Positions 26,753 through 35,645 of a DNA stretch of 64,000 nucleotides are shown here, one piece after another. Below the pieces are notes generated by a model. The model did no database searches and had not been told where the DNA came from. It was given only the letters and a program-made list of their open reading frames with translations. Within the stretch, counting starts at the first letter, position 1. Each line of letters starts with the position of its first letter. Source of the DNA: Lachnospiraceae bacterium (lineage in GTDB: Bacteria > Bacillota > Clostridia > Lachnospirales > Lachnospiraceae); contig JAQUXP010000001.1 in the NCBI GenBank assembly GCA_028692395.1, forward strand, positions 105,993 through 169,992. Direction: 5' to 3'. The translations under genes and the position numbers were made by a program.

Positions 26753-27264
26753 TCTTCCTTCTCCTGTTCCGCAGAAGCATCCACTGGGTCTGCTGTACTG
26801 GCATCCTCTTCTGTCACTGTCTCTTCTGCTGAATCTTCTTCCTCGCTGTCTTCTGTTTCTTCATAGACTGCATCTTCCGGCTCTTTATCCGGTTCCGGCA
26901 TAGGAGATCCGCACTTCATGCAGAATGCTGATTCCTTTGGCACATTTGCGCCGCAGGCAGGGCAAACAGAAAATCCTTTCTTTGCTGCTATCGTCTCTCT
27001 GCATTCTGCGATATCACTTTGCAGCTTCATAATTTCCTGGCAGATCTCACTGATCTCCTCCGGAAATGCCTCCCCACCGATAAAACGCTGATAGATCATC
27101 TCGCCTACATCTTTAAAGTTTTTCTTTACTTCATTTTCTAAAGTGTTCTGCTGGCTGCGGAGCTTCTGAATTGCGATAAATTCATCTGTTTTCTCTCCCA
27201 CAGTCTTTGCTGTCTCTGATAAGGTTTTACCAAGATTTCCAAAAAAGTCATTCGTGTTTGCCAT
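26749..27264 (-). CDS. Zinc-ribbon protein with coiled coil and acidic tail
   Basis: 171 residues, unknown function. Residues ~1-100 are helical and probably coiled coil (SQQNTLENEVKKNFKDVGEMI). A zinc ribbon follows (CPACGANVPKESAFCMKCG), then a ~50-residue tail almost entirely Glu/Asp/Ser/Thr. The ATG at 27264 has AGGAG 8 bases upstream; the adjacent ATG at 27267 is an alternative. Translationally coupled to lspA. The acidic tail suggests a protein-binding role, but nothing specific can be claimed. Confidence 0.75.
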   Translation of the reverse strand: MANTNDFFGNLGKTLSETAKTVGEKTDEFIAIQKLRSQQNTLENEVKKNFKDVGEMIYQRFIGGEAFPEEISEICQEIMKLQSDIAECRETIAAKKGFSVCPACGANVPKESAFCMKCGSPMPEPDKEPEDAVYEETEDSEEEDSAEETVTEEDASTADPVDASAEQEKED

Positions 27265-27307
27265 CATTCATTCTCCTTCCACTTTACGTGTCTGCTGATA
27301 ACTCTTC

Positions 27308-28747
27308 TCAGGATAATACACCCAGCTGCGGAATCTCCTGTCCACGCAGGAAGATCTGCGGTCCGCCCTTATGCTCAATATATTCCTGGGTGATCACTAC
27401 TTCTCCGATATTATCGTCTTTTGGTATCTCATACATAATATCCAGCATAAAATCTTCGATGATTGCCCGCAGTGCTCTGGCACCTGTTTTCTTCTCCAGC
27501 GCCAGCTTTGCGATGGCGTGCAGTGCACCTTCATTGAATTCCAGCTTGACTTCATCCATTGCCAGAAGCTTCTTATACTGCTTAAGTATTGCGTTTTTGG
27601 GTTCTTTTAATATCTCAACCATCATCTCTTCTGTCAGGCTTTCCAGGGTAAACAGAACCGGAAGTCTTCCCAGAAACTCCGGAACCATACCAAAGGTGCG
27701 CAGATCTTCTGTGGTAACCTTTGACAAAAGATTGGGTTCCTTGTCATACTTGTCCTTCAGATCCGACTGGAATCCCATGGCTGATTTCTTATTCAGCCGT
27801 TCCTTTATGATTTCGGTAAGATCGGGAAATGCACCGCCACAGATAAACAATATATTCCTGGTATTTACTGTGGTAAGTGGAACCATGGCATTCTTGGAAT
27901 TGGCTCCTACCGGAACCTCAATATCACTGCCCTCAAGGAGCTTCAGCATTCCCTGCTGCACCGCCTCACCACTTACATCACGCTGATTCGTATTCTTCTT
28001 CTTTGCGATTTTATCAATCTCATCGATAAAAATAATACCGTGCTGCGCACGTTCCACATCGTTATCTGCAGCCGCCAGCAGTTTGCTGACAACACTTTCG
28101 ATATCATCGCCGATATACCCTGCTTCTGTCAGAGAAGTAGCATCCGTCAGTGCCAGGGGGACATCCAGAAGCTTTGCCAGTGTCTGTACCAGATAGGTCT
28201 TTCCGGACCCTGTTGGTCCGATCATCAGCATGTTGGATTTTTCAATCTCCACATCATCTTCCTTCTGTGCAAAAACACGCTTATAATGATTGTAAACCGC
28301 TACTGACATCACTTTTTTTGCTTTTTCCTGACCAATCACATACTGGTCCAGCATTTCCTTTAGAATATGCGGTGCCGGAATATCATCCAGTGAAAATGTC
28401 TTTTCCTGTTTTTTCTCTTCCTTTGGCTTTGCTTTCTTCACACGCTGGTTTTGCGGGATCTGGTTTTGCAGGGAAGATAAATCAATCATGCTGACATTGG
28501 GCGGTAGATTATTCATCAGAGAGCTGTAATCCATGTTACCGTTGTTCATGGTATCGAAGCTCTTCTGCATACAGTCCGTGCAGATATTGATACCTCCTGG
28601 AAGGCCAATCATCCTGCCTGCCTTGCTTTCTGGTCTTCTACACATAAAGCAGACTTTTTCATATTCGGAGGAATCATCCTTTTTCTGATTGTTTGCTGAT
28701 TCATCTGTTAGAACATCTGTGGTTTTATCTATCTTGTCTTCTGACAT
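27308..28747 (-). CDS. clpX: ATP-dependent Clp protease ATP-binding subunit ClpX (variant)
   Basis: 479 residues, about 60 longer than typical ClpX. The N-terminal zinc-binding domain has CFMC...CTDC; a Pro/Lys-rich linker of ~55 residues follows; then the AAA+ module with Walker A GPTGSGKT, pore loop AGYIG, Walker B FIDEIDKI and sensor 2 GARALR. ClpX unfolds tagged proteins and feeds them to ClpP. The ClpP-docking loop reads SAMGFQSD where IGF is usual. No clpP or trigger-factor gene is adjacent, so this may be a second ClpX copy with its own partners. Confidence 0.92.
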   Translation of the reverse strand: MSEDKIDKTTDVLTDESANNQKKDDSSEYEKVCFMCRRPESKAGRMIGLPGGINICTDCMQKSFDTMNNGNMDYSSLMNNLPPNVSMIDLSSLQNQIPQNQRVKKAKPKEEKKQEKTFSLDDIPAPHILKEMLDQYVIGQEKAKKVMSVAVYNHYKRVFAQKEDDVEIEKSNMLMIGPTGSGKTYLVQTLAKLLDVPLALTDATSLTEAGYIGDDIESVVSKLLAAADNDVERAQHGIIFIDEIDKIAKKKNTNQRDVSGEAVQQGMLKLLEGSDIEVPVGANSKNAMVPLTTVNTRNILFICGGAFPDLTEIIKERLNKKSAMGFQSDLKDKYDKEPNLLSKVTTEDLRTFGMVPEFLGRLPVLFTLESLTEEMMVEILKEPKNAILKQYKKLLAMDEVKLEFNEGALHAIAKLALEKKTGARALRAIIEDFMLDIMYEIPKDDNIGEVVITQEYIEHKGGPQIFLRGQEIPQLGVLS

Positions 28748-28864
28748 AATCGTCCTCGCTTTCTATCTTCTTCATTATATATGATTTGTCCGTAAGCTAC
28801 AAGTAAACTTTTTATTAATCCCGCTTCCGTCAGGATTCTCAACAAAAAAGTGATTCTTCCCTGA

Positions 28865-28903
28865 TAAAAAAACAGAACCCCAAGTGTTGTCTCAGGATTC
28901 TGT
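28865..28903 (-). terminator. Terminator of the HtrA-like protease gene
   Basis: On the minus strand, ACAGAATCC / GGGTTCTGT pairs (28895-28903 with 28872-28880) and is followed by seven T, 20 bases after the protease stop. Confidence 0.8.
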
Positions 28904-28922
28904 CTTTCCATTGTTATCTGGT

Positions 28923-30626
28923 TTAATTGCCAAAAGGAATATTATTCTGCTGGTTCTGACCGGAATTGTTTTGTGACGATTCTTCACTGGTCGTCTTCAT
29001 CTTGCTTTTATCTCCCAGAGTAACAGAGATTGTCTTTTCCGCATATTCACCATTTTCCATACGCTGAACAACTACATCTACGGTCTCACCTTTTGCGTAA
29101 TACTTCAAAGCATTCTGTAACTCTGTCATTGTTGTGACGGAACGTGTATCCAGCTTAGTGATAACATCCTTGCTCTGAATACCGGCTGTTTCTGCAGGTC
29201 CGCCCTCTTCCAGTGACTCTACATAGACGCCTACCGGAACACCATAGCTGCTGTTCATCTCTGCTGAGACATTCACGCCGGATATTCCAATATAGGAGGA
29301 CTGGTCATCGGCTACCTGAGTCCGTGTCTCCATCGTCATCAGATTCTGAAGAATCGGCTCTGCTTTTGCAAGCGGAATAGCGAATCCAACGCCCTCTACC
29401 GATGTATCAGAGTATTTTGCTTCATTGATACCAATCAGTTCTCCGTTCATGTTCAAGAGTGCGCCGCCGCTGTTACCAGGGTTAATGGCTGCGTCTGTCT
29501 GAATCAATCCATCAGAAGAAGTAACCTCACCGGTTGATTCACTCTGTGCCTGTACGCTGCGATCCAGGGCACTTACAATGCCTGTTGTAACAGACTGTCC
29601 ATAACCCAGTGCATTGCCGATAGCAACTACGTTCTCACCGATAGAAAGGTCATCGGAATTGCCCAGTGTGGCAATTTTAATCTGTTTCATAGTATCCTCA
29701 GAAATGTCAGAAAGCTTCACTGCCACAACTGCAAGGTCATTTTGCGAATCTGTACCCTTAATCTCAGCAGATACAGCTGTTTCATCAATAAATGCAACAC
29801 TGACGCTGTTGGCTCCCTCAATTACGTGATTGTTGGTGGCAATCAGAAGCTCATTATCATTCTGTCCTACGATAACGCCAGTTCCACTTGCCGGAACTGT
29901 CTGTGCGTAGGTTCCGAAGAAGCTTTGTATAGTAGAAACCGTCTCCGTAGAAATTGCAACCATAGACGGCATTGCATTTGCAGCCACTTCCTTTACCGTC
30001 AGACTCGAGGTATCTTTGGATGCGGTGGCGGATACCGTGCTGGAGGAATCCTTGGTTCCTGCAACCGTTGTGCTTTGAATTACAGGAGTGGCTGATCCAT
30101 CTCCATTTAATTTGTTGCCTGCGTAATTGACACCGTAGGCAACGGATCCGGCTACCAGTCCAAACACAAGTGCCATAGCTACATTGGCTGTCCAGCGTTT
30201 TCCGGTTGTCATGGGCTTATGCTGCTTTGGTGCCTTATGCTGCGGATGACTCTCATGAAAGCTGTGGGTTGGTCCGGCCTGAGTACTCTGATTCTGGTTT
30301 CCAAACTGATAAGCGGAATAACCATGAGCTGTATTGGCCGCATTATCATAGCCGTTACCTGGCGTTTGGCTGTTTACGGTATGGCTATTATTACCTTCTG
30401 TATAACCATTACTTCCTGTGTAAGCTCCATTGTAACCCGAACTAACATTTTCAGCTGCATGTTTTGCTATTTCGCTGTCTGTATCGGAAGCGGAAGGATT
30501 CACTTTTGGATTCACCCAGCTGTATGTTGTAGCTTCCTGGTTTTCCCCATCACTGGATGAAGGATTTTTCGGTGCAGCTTCTCCTGGAATTTCCTGCCCA
30601 TTTTTGTTTTCAAATTCTTCACTCAT
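28923..30626 (-). CDS. htrA: HtrA/DegP-like membrane-anchored serine protease with PDZ domain
   Basis: 567 residues. A ~140-residue Asn/Gly/Ser-rich cytoplasmic region is followed by one membrane helix (ANVAMALVFGLVAGSVAYGVNYAG), a Ser/Thr-rich linker, a trypsin-like domain with His in ATNNHVIEG, Asp in SQNDLAVVAV and Ser in NPGNSGGALL, and one PDZ domain (YGVPVGVYVESLEEGGPAETAGI...). It degrades or refolds misfolded exported proteins on the outer face of the membrane. Stand-alone gene. The long low-complexity N-terminus is typical of Gram-positive HtrA. Confidence 0.93.
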   Translation of the reverse strand: MSEEFENKNGQEIPGEAAPKNPSSSDGENQEATTYSWVNPKVNPSASDTDSEIAKHAAENVSSGYNGAYTGSNGYTEGNNSHTVNSQTPGNGYDNAANTAHGYSAYQFGNQNQSTQAGPTHSFHESHPQHKAPKQHKPMTTGKRWTANVAMALVFGLVAGSVAYGVNYAGNKLNGDGSATPVIQSTTVAGTKDSSSTVSATASKDTSSLTVKEVAANAMPSMVAISTETVSTIQSFFGTYAQTVPASGTGVIVGQNDNELLIATNNHVIEGANSVSVAFIDETAVSAEIKGTDSQNDLAVVAVKLSDISEDTMKQIKIATLGNSDDLSIGENVVAIGNALGYGQSVTTGIVSALDRSVQAQSESTGEVTSSDGLIQTDAAINPGNSGGALLNMNGELIGINEAKYSDTSVEGVGFAIPLAKAEPILQNLMTMETRTQVADDQSSYIGISGVNVSAEMNSSYGVPVGVYVESLEEGGPAETAGIQSKDVITKLDTRSVTTMTELQNALKYYAKGETVDVVVQRMENGEYAEKTISVTLGDKSKMKTTSEESSQNNSGQNQQNNIPFGN

Positions 30627-30828
30627 ATTATTGCCCTCTTTCTCTGTTTTATCTTTTCAAGCTTTTTCCTGATTATAATCTCAGGTCTGTTTCCACTTCT
30701 AAAGCATCCTTGGAAACTTGCTTTGTTCCTTTGTTTCTATATTGCTATCATACTGATTAATTGTGTTTAATGTGTGAAGAAGAATCCAATATTATGTGAA
30801 TTTCCAGGAGGATTTTTTCGAAAACTTT

Positions 30829-31764
30829 TTATTTCCAGTAATTCTTATTCATCGTACAGATCTGTACCAGATAATTTGGCAGAATCTGATAATGTTTGCC
30901 AAGAAAATATCCTATGTACTTGGATGCGCTCTGGAAAAACAGCGGGACTAAAAGCCAGGGTTTGCGTTTCGTGCATACATAGGCCGCTGTTTTTTTAACC
31001 ATCTGGATTCCCTCTCCCTCGGAGGGGTACTTTCCAAACACTTCCGGAAACTGTGCATGGGTAACACCAATATCAAAGTTTCTTCTGAACTGCTGTCTGC
31101 AGTTATAGTTATGGGAATGAATGACCATAGATTCTGCTGCGTAGGCAATCGCATAGCCCTGCTGTACCAGTTTTGAAGCATAGATCATATCCTCACCAAA
31201 GATCGTATGGGCCGGGAATCCTCCAAGCTTTTCGTAGGTTCTCCGGTCATAGGCGGCACAGACGTTGGAACAGAAAAAGGTTTTAATTCCAAGCGTTGGC
31301 AGATCATCTTTATCCTTGATGTCCGCTGATGGTGGATAATTATAGTTTCTTGTATAGCGTTCGATCAGTCTGCAGCCCGGTGCCGGAAGCTGTCTGGCAT
31401 ATGCTGCCCGTACCCGGTTCAGAGCAAAGGTTGATACCATACGTTCTATGGTACAGTTATCTGCCGGAATTGCATCCTGAGTCATAAACACTAAAATGTC
31501 TGCATCCGAAGATGCAGCCATTGCGCCCCTGGTTCCTCCATGATTAAATTCATCCATGCTGATATGCTCTACCAGAAGTGTGGGACAAATCTGTTCAAAG
31601 ACAGGATTCCAATATTTTTTTTCTGTATTAACCACCAGTATGTTCCGTATGGGATAATTTTGGGACATAATGCCCAGCAGGAGTTTTTGGAACTCACTGC
31701 CGGGCTTATAGGTCGGAATCAATACATCAACGATATATTTATTCTCATTCATAGATTGTGTCAT
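30829..31764 (-). CDS. Family 2 glycosyltransferase, rhamnosyltransferase-like
   Basis: 311 residues with a GT-A fold: DVLIPTYKPG at the start, EFNHGGTRGAMAASSDADI and the acidic VFMTQDAIPAD loop that binds the nucleotide sugar. The NHGGTRN-type motif and overall pattern match rhamnosyltransferases of surface polysaccharide loci (RfbF/RgpB-like). Specificity for dTDP-rhamnose is inference. Last gene of unit D; its ATG overlaps the LCP stop by 4 bases. Confidence 0.82.
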   Translation of the reverse strand: MTQSMNENKYIVDVLIPTYKPGSEFQKLLLGIMSQNYPIRNILVVNTEKKYWNPVFEQICPTLLVEHISMDEFNHGGTRGAMAASSDADILVFMTQDAIPADNCTIERMVSTFALNRVRAAYARQLPAPGCRLIERYTRNYNYPPSADIKDKDDLPTLGIKTFFCSNVCAAYDRRTYEKLGGFPAHTIFGEDMIYASKLVQQGYAIAYAAESMVIHSHNYNCRQQFRRNFDIGVTHAQFPEVFGKYPSEGEGIQMVKKTAAYVCTKRKPWLLVPLFFQSASKYIGYFLGKHYQILPNYLVQICTMNKNYWK

Positions 31765-33017
31765 CCTTCATTCGCAGCTGCTGTTCCATTCATATTCGGA
31801 TCTTCAGCAGCATTATAGGTTGGTATCTCGCCATTCTCTGAGGTTGCAGGGATGTCGGACTCATAAAATCCGCTTTTCTCACTGATCGCATCACTATAGC
31901 CCTGTACTACATCAGATACAGAATAATCGATCCCAGGGAACAGGAAGTCATGTAGCTGTTTCACATTCGTCGCCAGCGTAACAGGCAGTACACAGTCTGA
32001 ACCCAGCAGATCCATAAGTGTAGCCTCATCCTCAAAGTGCGTGAATGGGAAGCCGCCCTGATCGCCCATATTATAGGTCAAAAGTGCAAGTCCGAGTTTC
32101 CACATATCAGAGGACTGCATGGAGGTTGTTACTTCCGGGCACACAGCATCAAAGATGGAATTCAGGGTTGTAAGATCCATGCTCTTTACTTTTTCAAAAA
32201 TCTTCTGTATCAGAAGACGCTGTCTTGCCGCACGACGGAAATCTCCACCATCTGTTTTACGAATTCTCGCATAAGAAACCGACTGGGAACCATTCAGATG
32301 AAATGTCATGGTCATTGCCCCGTCAAACTCATCGGTGGATGGCATTGTTACTTCCTGATATTCCACACCAGCTGCAGCAGAAGTCGCCACATTGTAATTG
32401 TTCATATGCACCACTTCTTCGCGGGTCATATCAATATCCAGACCACCCAGAAGATCAATAACATTAGTCAGAACTTTAAAGTTTACCGTGGCATAATCCG
32501 TAATATTCAGATCAAGATTCTTATTCAGCATCGTAAGCATCTGCTCCGGCCCGCCATAGGCGTAGGCTGCATTTGCCTTCGTGTAATAATCGCTGGACAG
32601 ATCTCCATATGCAAAGGTATTCAGGTAAGTATCACGGAACACGGAACACAGACGAATCTGTTTATTATCATTATCAATGCAGGCAATAATCATGGTGTCA
32701 CCATTCTGACTGTCTTCTGCTATAGGTGTTCCATCGGATCCAAGACGACTGTCCAGTCCCACCAGTGCGATCAGCTGTGTTCCCTTTAGTTCATTCTGCG
32801 ATGCTTCCAGTGCTGATTCATTGACACCAACATTTTCAAGATTCAATTCCTGCTGATTCACCTTGCTCATCTGCTTATTCATATATGCAAAGATGAATAA
32901 TGCTCCTGCCACCAGAAACAATACAATAAGTTCTACCGCAAAAAGAATTCTTCTGTTTCTCCTGCGCACTCTGTTCCTGTATGCTCTGCTCTTCTTATTT
33001 ACTCTTCTTTTTGCCAT
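31761..33017 (-). CDS. LytR-CpsA-Psr (LCP) family wall-polymer ligase
   Basis: 418 residues. A very basic N-terminus (first ~25 residues), one membrane helix (about 27-47) and the extracellular LCP domain (ALVGLDSRLGSDGTPIAEDSQNGDTMIIACIDNDNKQIRLCSVFRDTYL region, then NFKVLTNVIDLLGGLDIDMT and YARIRKTDGGDFRRAARQRLL). LCP enzymes transfer lipid-linked polymers to peptidoglycan. Its place in the locus says the polysaccharide made here ends up wall-linked. AAGGGGAAAG precedes the start. Confidence 0.92.
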   Translation of the reverse strand: MAKRRVNKKSRAYRNRVRRRNRRILFAVELIVLFLVAGALFIFAYMNKQMSKVNQQELNLENVGVNESALEASQNELKGTQLIALVGLDSRLGSDGTPIAEDSQNGDTMIIACIDNDNKQIRLCSVFRDTYLNTFAYGDLSSDYYTKANAAYAYGGPEQMLTMLNKNLDLNITDYATVNFKVLTNVIDLLGGLDIDMTREEVVHMNNYNVATSAAAGVEYQEVTMPSTDEFDGAMTMTFHLNGSQSVSYARIRKTDGGDFRRAARQRLLIQKIFEKVKSMDLTTLNSIFDAVCPEVTTSMQSSDMWKLGLALLTYNMGDQGGFPFTHFEDEATLMDLLGSDCVLPVTLATNVKQLHDFLFPGIDYSVSDVVQGYSDAISEKSGFYESDIPATSENGEIPTYNAAEDPNMNGTAAANEG

Positions 33018-33075
33018 TTGTCTTTCCCCTTAATTCGCTTTTGTATTGCTTTTGTCATGCCTGTAATGACCGGCA

Positions 33076-34497
33076 TTAATAAGCATTTTTGTTTACAAAG
33101 CCTCTGAACACTGTTAAAAACAATATTTTGACATCCAGACTGAATGTCCAGTTTTCGATGTAATACAAGTCACAGTCTATACGCTTGCGAATCGATGTAT
33201 CTCCCCGATATCCATTCACCTGTGCCCAGCCCGTCATACCAGGACGTACCTGATGCTTGATCATATAGCGGGGTATCTCCTCCCGAAACTTTTCCACAAA
33301 GAATGGCCGCTCCGGTCTTGGACCAATTAAACTCATATCACCTTTTAAAACATTGAACAGCTGCGGAAGCTCATCAATACTGGTCTTTCTCATGATTCTG
33401 CCAATCCTGGTAACCCGGGGATCATCCTTCACAGTCCAGGCCTTCTTTTCCTGAGACTCTTTCTGAATCTCCATGGATCGGAACTTAAACATCTCAAAGC
33501 TTCTGTTATGCAGACCTACACGTGTCTGCTTATAGATCAACGGCCCTGGTGATGTGCATTTTACCCCAATGGCTGCGAGCAGCATGACAGGGGAAAACAA
33601 CACAATACAGACCATAGAACCTACCACATCTGTAATTCTCTTAATCATGGCATTGAACGTGTTGGATAAAGGCACATACCGGATATTGATCACGGGAAGT
33701 CCCTGCAGATCCTCCGTATAAGGCTTGGTAGGAATGATATTATAATAATCCGGAATAAACTTTGTGTGCACACCGGATTTTTCACAGAGTGCCACGATCT
33801 CTTCCAGTCGGAAATATTCATTCAATCCCAGCGTAATCGCAATCTCATCCAGCCGGCTCTCCGGAAGTACCACCATAAGGTTGGCAATTCTTCCCAGCAC
33901 CTTTACACCCCGATAGGTCGTTCCTGCTGCTACGTGATCGTCAAGGATTCCTCTGACCACATATCCCCACTGGGGATTCGCCTGGATACGGTCAATATAT
34001 TCTTCGGTAGCTCTACTGTATCCTACCAGCAGCATATACTTCTGATTGTATCCTGTCTTTCGCATTCTTTTCTGAATCATACGAATCAGGTTTCTTGCAG
34101 CGGTATCCATGACACAGTTCGTTACAAAGAAGATTCCCAGTACAGTTCTGGAGATATGCATCTGCTTCAGCAGTACATACAAAACCAGTATAATAACTAA
34201 AACTCCAAGGGTATTTGCTTTAACAATATTTGCAATTTCAAGTCGTCTGCCTTTTAGCCGGTTCGAGTCGAAAAGTCCGCACCCATAATACAAAACCAGA
34301 TATAAAGGAACAATATACAGCAGCTGCTGCATGTAATATCCAAAGGAAAGGGCTCCCTCTCCGCCGTGTGAAAACCAGGGACTGATGAACTTGATCATCC
34401 ATGCGATCCAGTAGGAAATTATGATCACTAAACCATCGATCACAACCTGCAGACGGTCAAACTGCGTCTGATTATCTTTAATCAATCTTCTATTCAC
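33076..34497 (-). CDS. Polyprenyl-phosphate sugar-1-phosphate transferase (initiating enzyme, WbaP/CpsE-like)
   Basis: 473 residues: about four N-terminal membrane helices, a CoA-binding-like middle domain, another helix (GSMVCIVLFSPVMLLAAIG) and the catalytic bacterial sugar transferase domain (KFRSM, TSIDELPQLFNVLKGDMSLIGPRPE, KHQVRPGMTGWAQVNGYRG). It starts polysaccharide synthesis by loading a sugar phosphate on undecaprenyl phosphate. The frame opens with GTG at 34497 but the only good ribosome site (AAAGGTGA) lies 8 bases before a TTG four codons further in (34485), so the true start is uncertain. Confidence 0.93.
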   Translation of the reverse strand: MNRRLIKDNQTQFDRLQVVIDGLVIIISYWIAWMIKFISPWFSHGGEGALSFGYYMQQLLYIVPLYLVLYYGCGLFDSNRLKGRRLEIANIVKANTLGVLVIILVLYVLLKQMHISRTVLGIFFVTNCVMDTAARNLIRMIQKRMRKTGYNQKYMLLVGYSRATEEYIDRIQANPQWGYVVRGILDDHVAAGTTYRGVKVLGRIANLMVVLPESRLDEIAITLGLNEYFRLEEIVALCEKSGVHTKFIPDYYNIIPTKPYTEDLQGLPVINIRYVPLSNTFNAMIKRITDVVGSMVCIVLFSPVMLLAAIGVKCTSPGPLIYKQTRVGLHNRSFEMFKFRSMEIQKESQEKKAWTVKDDPRVTRIGRIMRKTSIDELPQLFNVLKGDMSLIGPRPERPFFVEKFREEIPRYMIKHQVRPGMTGWAQVNGYRGDTSIRKRIDCDLYYIENWTFSLDVKILFLTVFRGFVNKNAY

Positions 34498-34500
34498 CTT

Positions 34501-34519
34501 TCAGTTTACGACAAACTGA
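34501..34519. promoter_or_regulatory. Palindrome abutting the start of the sugar transferase gene
   Basis: TCAGTTT-ACGAC-AAACTGA, a perfect 7-bp stem lying in the leader next to the ribosome site. On RNA the hairpin could affect initiation of translation; on DNA it could be an operator. Confidence 0.4.
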
Positions 34520-34550
34520 CGTCATATATTTTTAATTAATTTCAAGAATA

Positions 34551-34579
34551 ACTATACAATAATTTTACGGAATTCGCAA
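34551..34579 (-). promoter_or_regulatory. Promoter of unit D
   Basis: TTGCGA (34574-34579), 17 bases, TATAGT (34551-34556) on the minus strand, 55 bases before the sugar transferase. Confidence 0.65.
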
Positions 34580-34664
34580 CCCAATATTTCATTTGATACA
34601 TTTTTGACACAATTATATAACATTTTTAGTAAAAAAAGAGAAAAAATATGCGAAAATCATGTCA

Positions 34665-35633
34665 TTAACCACATAATTTTCGCACAACATTCACCCACAG
34701 CTCCCATTGTATTTTCAGATAGGACCCTGTATTTTTCACAGAAAATTTCACTTTTTTTCCTTCTCTCTTCCCTTCAAGGCTCAGGCTGATTCCATTTTTA
34801 ATGCCCGCAACATATTCTTTTCCATAGCCTTTTGACGCAAAGAATACAATCTTTGCCGCAAATCCCAGTACCAGCAAAGGGAAGTTAAGGATCAGCTGGA
34901 GAATGGGCATATTTTTATAGATCATGTAGACGTTATTTCTGGAGGAATAGCGGATTTTGAAGAGATTATAGCGAGATCCGCTGGTTCCGCTTCCCACATG
35001 ATACACTACTGCTTTCGGAAGATACCAGTTCTCATAGCCGTAGATACGTCCCCGATAGCCGATATCAATATCTTCCAGATAGGCAAAGTGGAGTTCATCA
35101 AAAAGCCCGATCTGATCCAGGATCTCTTTCCGATAGATGGCGGCTCCCCCACAGGAAGCGAAGATGCGCTGCTCCTTCTCATAGCCTGTGGCCGCCTTTC
35201 CCTTTCCTCTGGCAAATGCCCAGCCCAAGGCATTATAATAGTTCCCTGCATCATCAATTTTAGAACGTTCCTGAAACTGCAGCATCTGCGCTGCGCCGGA
35301 AAATGCTCTTGGGTGTCTTTCCATTCCCTGCACCATCTGCTCGATGAAATCAGGTTTCACCTCGGTATCATTGTTCAGTAAAAGTACGTAGGGAGTCTCT
35401 GCTTTCTGAATGCCCACATTTACCGCATGACAGAAACCGGTGTTTTCCTTCAGCATCACCACATGAACCCCGGGAAACTCCGCTTTTATATAGTCACAGC
35501 TTCCATCCTCGGAGCCGTTATCCACCAGAATGATCTCCGATGGTTCACAGGTCTGCTGCTCAAGAGACTCCAGACAGGATTTCAGATACTGTTTTCCATT
35601 ATAGTTTGGTATTACTACCGTTACTTGCTGCAT
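34665..35633 (-). CDS. Family 2 glycosyltransferase, WbbL-like
   Basis: 322 residues. GT-A domain: VVIPNYNGKQYLKSCLESLEQQ, IILVDNGSEDGS, the donor-site LLLNNDTEVKPDFI and FDELHFAYLEDIDIGYRGRIYG with the catalytic base region. This is the pattern of WbbL-type rhamnosyltransferases that act early on lipid-linked intermediates. A C-terminal hydrophobic stretch (ILQLILNFPLLVLGFAAKIVFF) may anchor it. AAGGAG precedes the start; 12 bases after the tandem GT2 gene, so last gene of unit C. Confidence 0.85.
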   Translation of the reverse strand: MQQVTVVIPNYNGKQYLKSCLESLEQQTCEPSEIILVDNGSEDGSCDYIKAEFPGVHVVMLKENTGFCHAVNVGIQKAETPYVLLLNNDTEVKPDFIEQMVQGMERHPRAFSGAAQMLQFQERSKIDDAGNYYNALGWAFARGKGKAATGYEKEQRIFASCGGAAIYRKEILDQIGLFDELHFAYLEDIDIGYRGRIYGYENWYLPKAVVYHVGSGTSGSRYNLFKIRYSSRNNVYMIYKNMPILQLILNFPLLVLGFAAKIVFFASKGYGKEYVAGIKNGISLSLEGKREGKKVKFSVKNTGSYLKIQWELWVNVVRKLCG

Positions 35634-35645
35634 GTATGTGCTCCT

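Noticed and set aside
30627..30828. GTTTCC/GGAAAC inverted repeat upstream of the HtrA gene
   Set aside because: Short 6-bp arms 17 bases apart without promoter context; too weak to call an operator.
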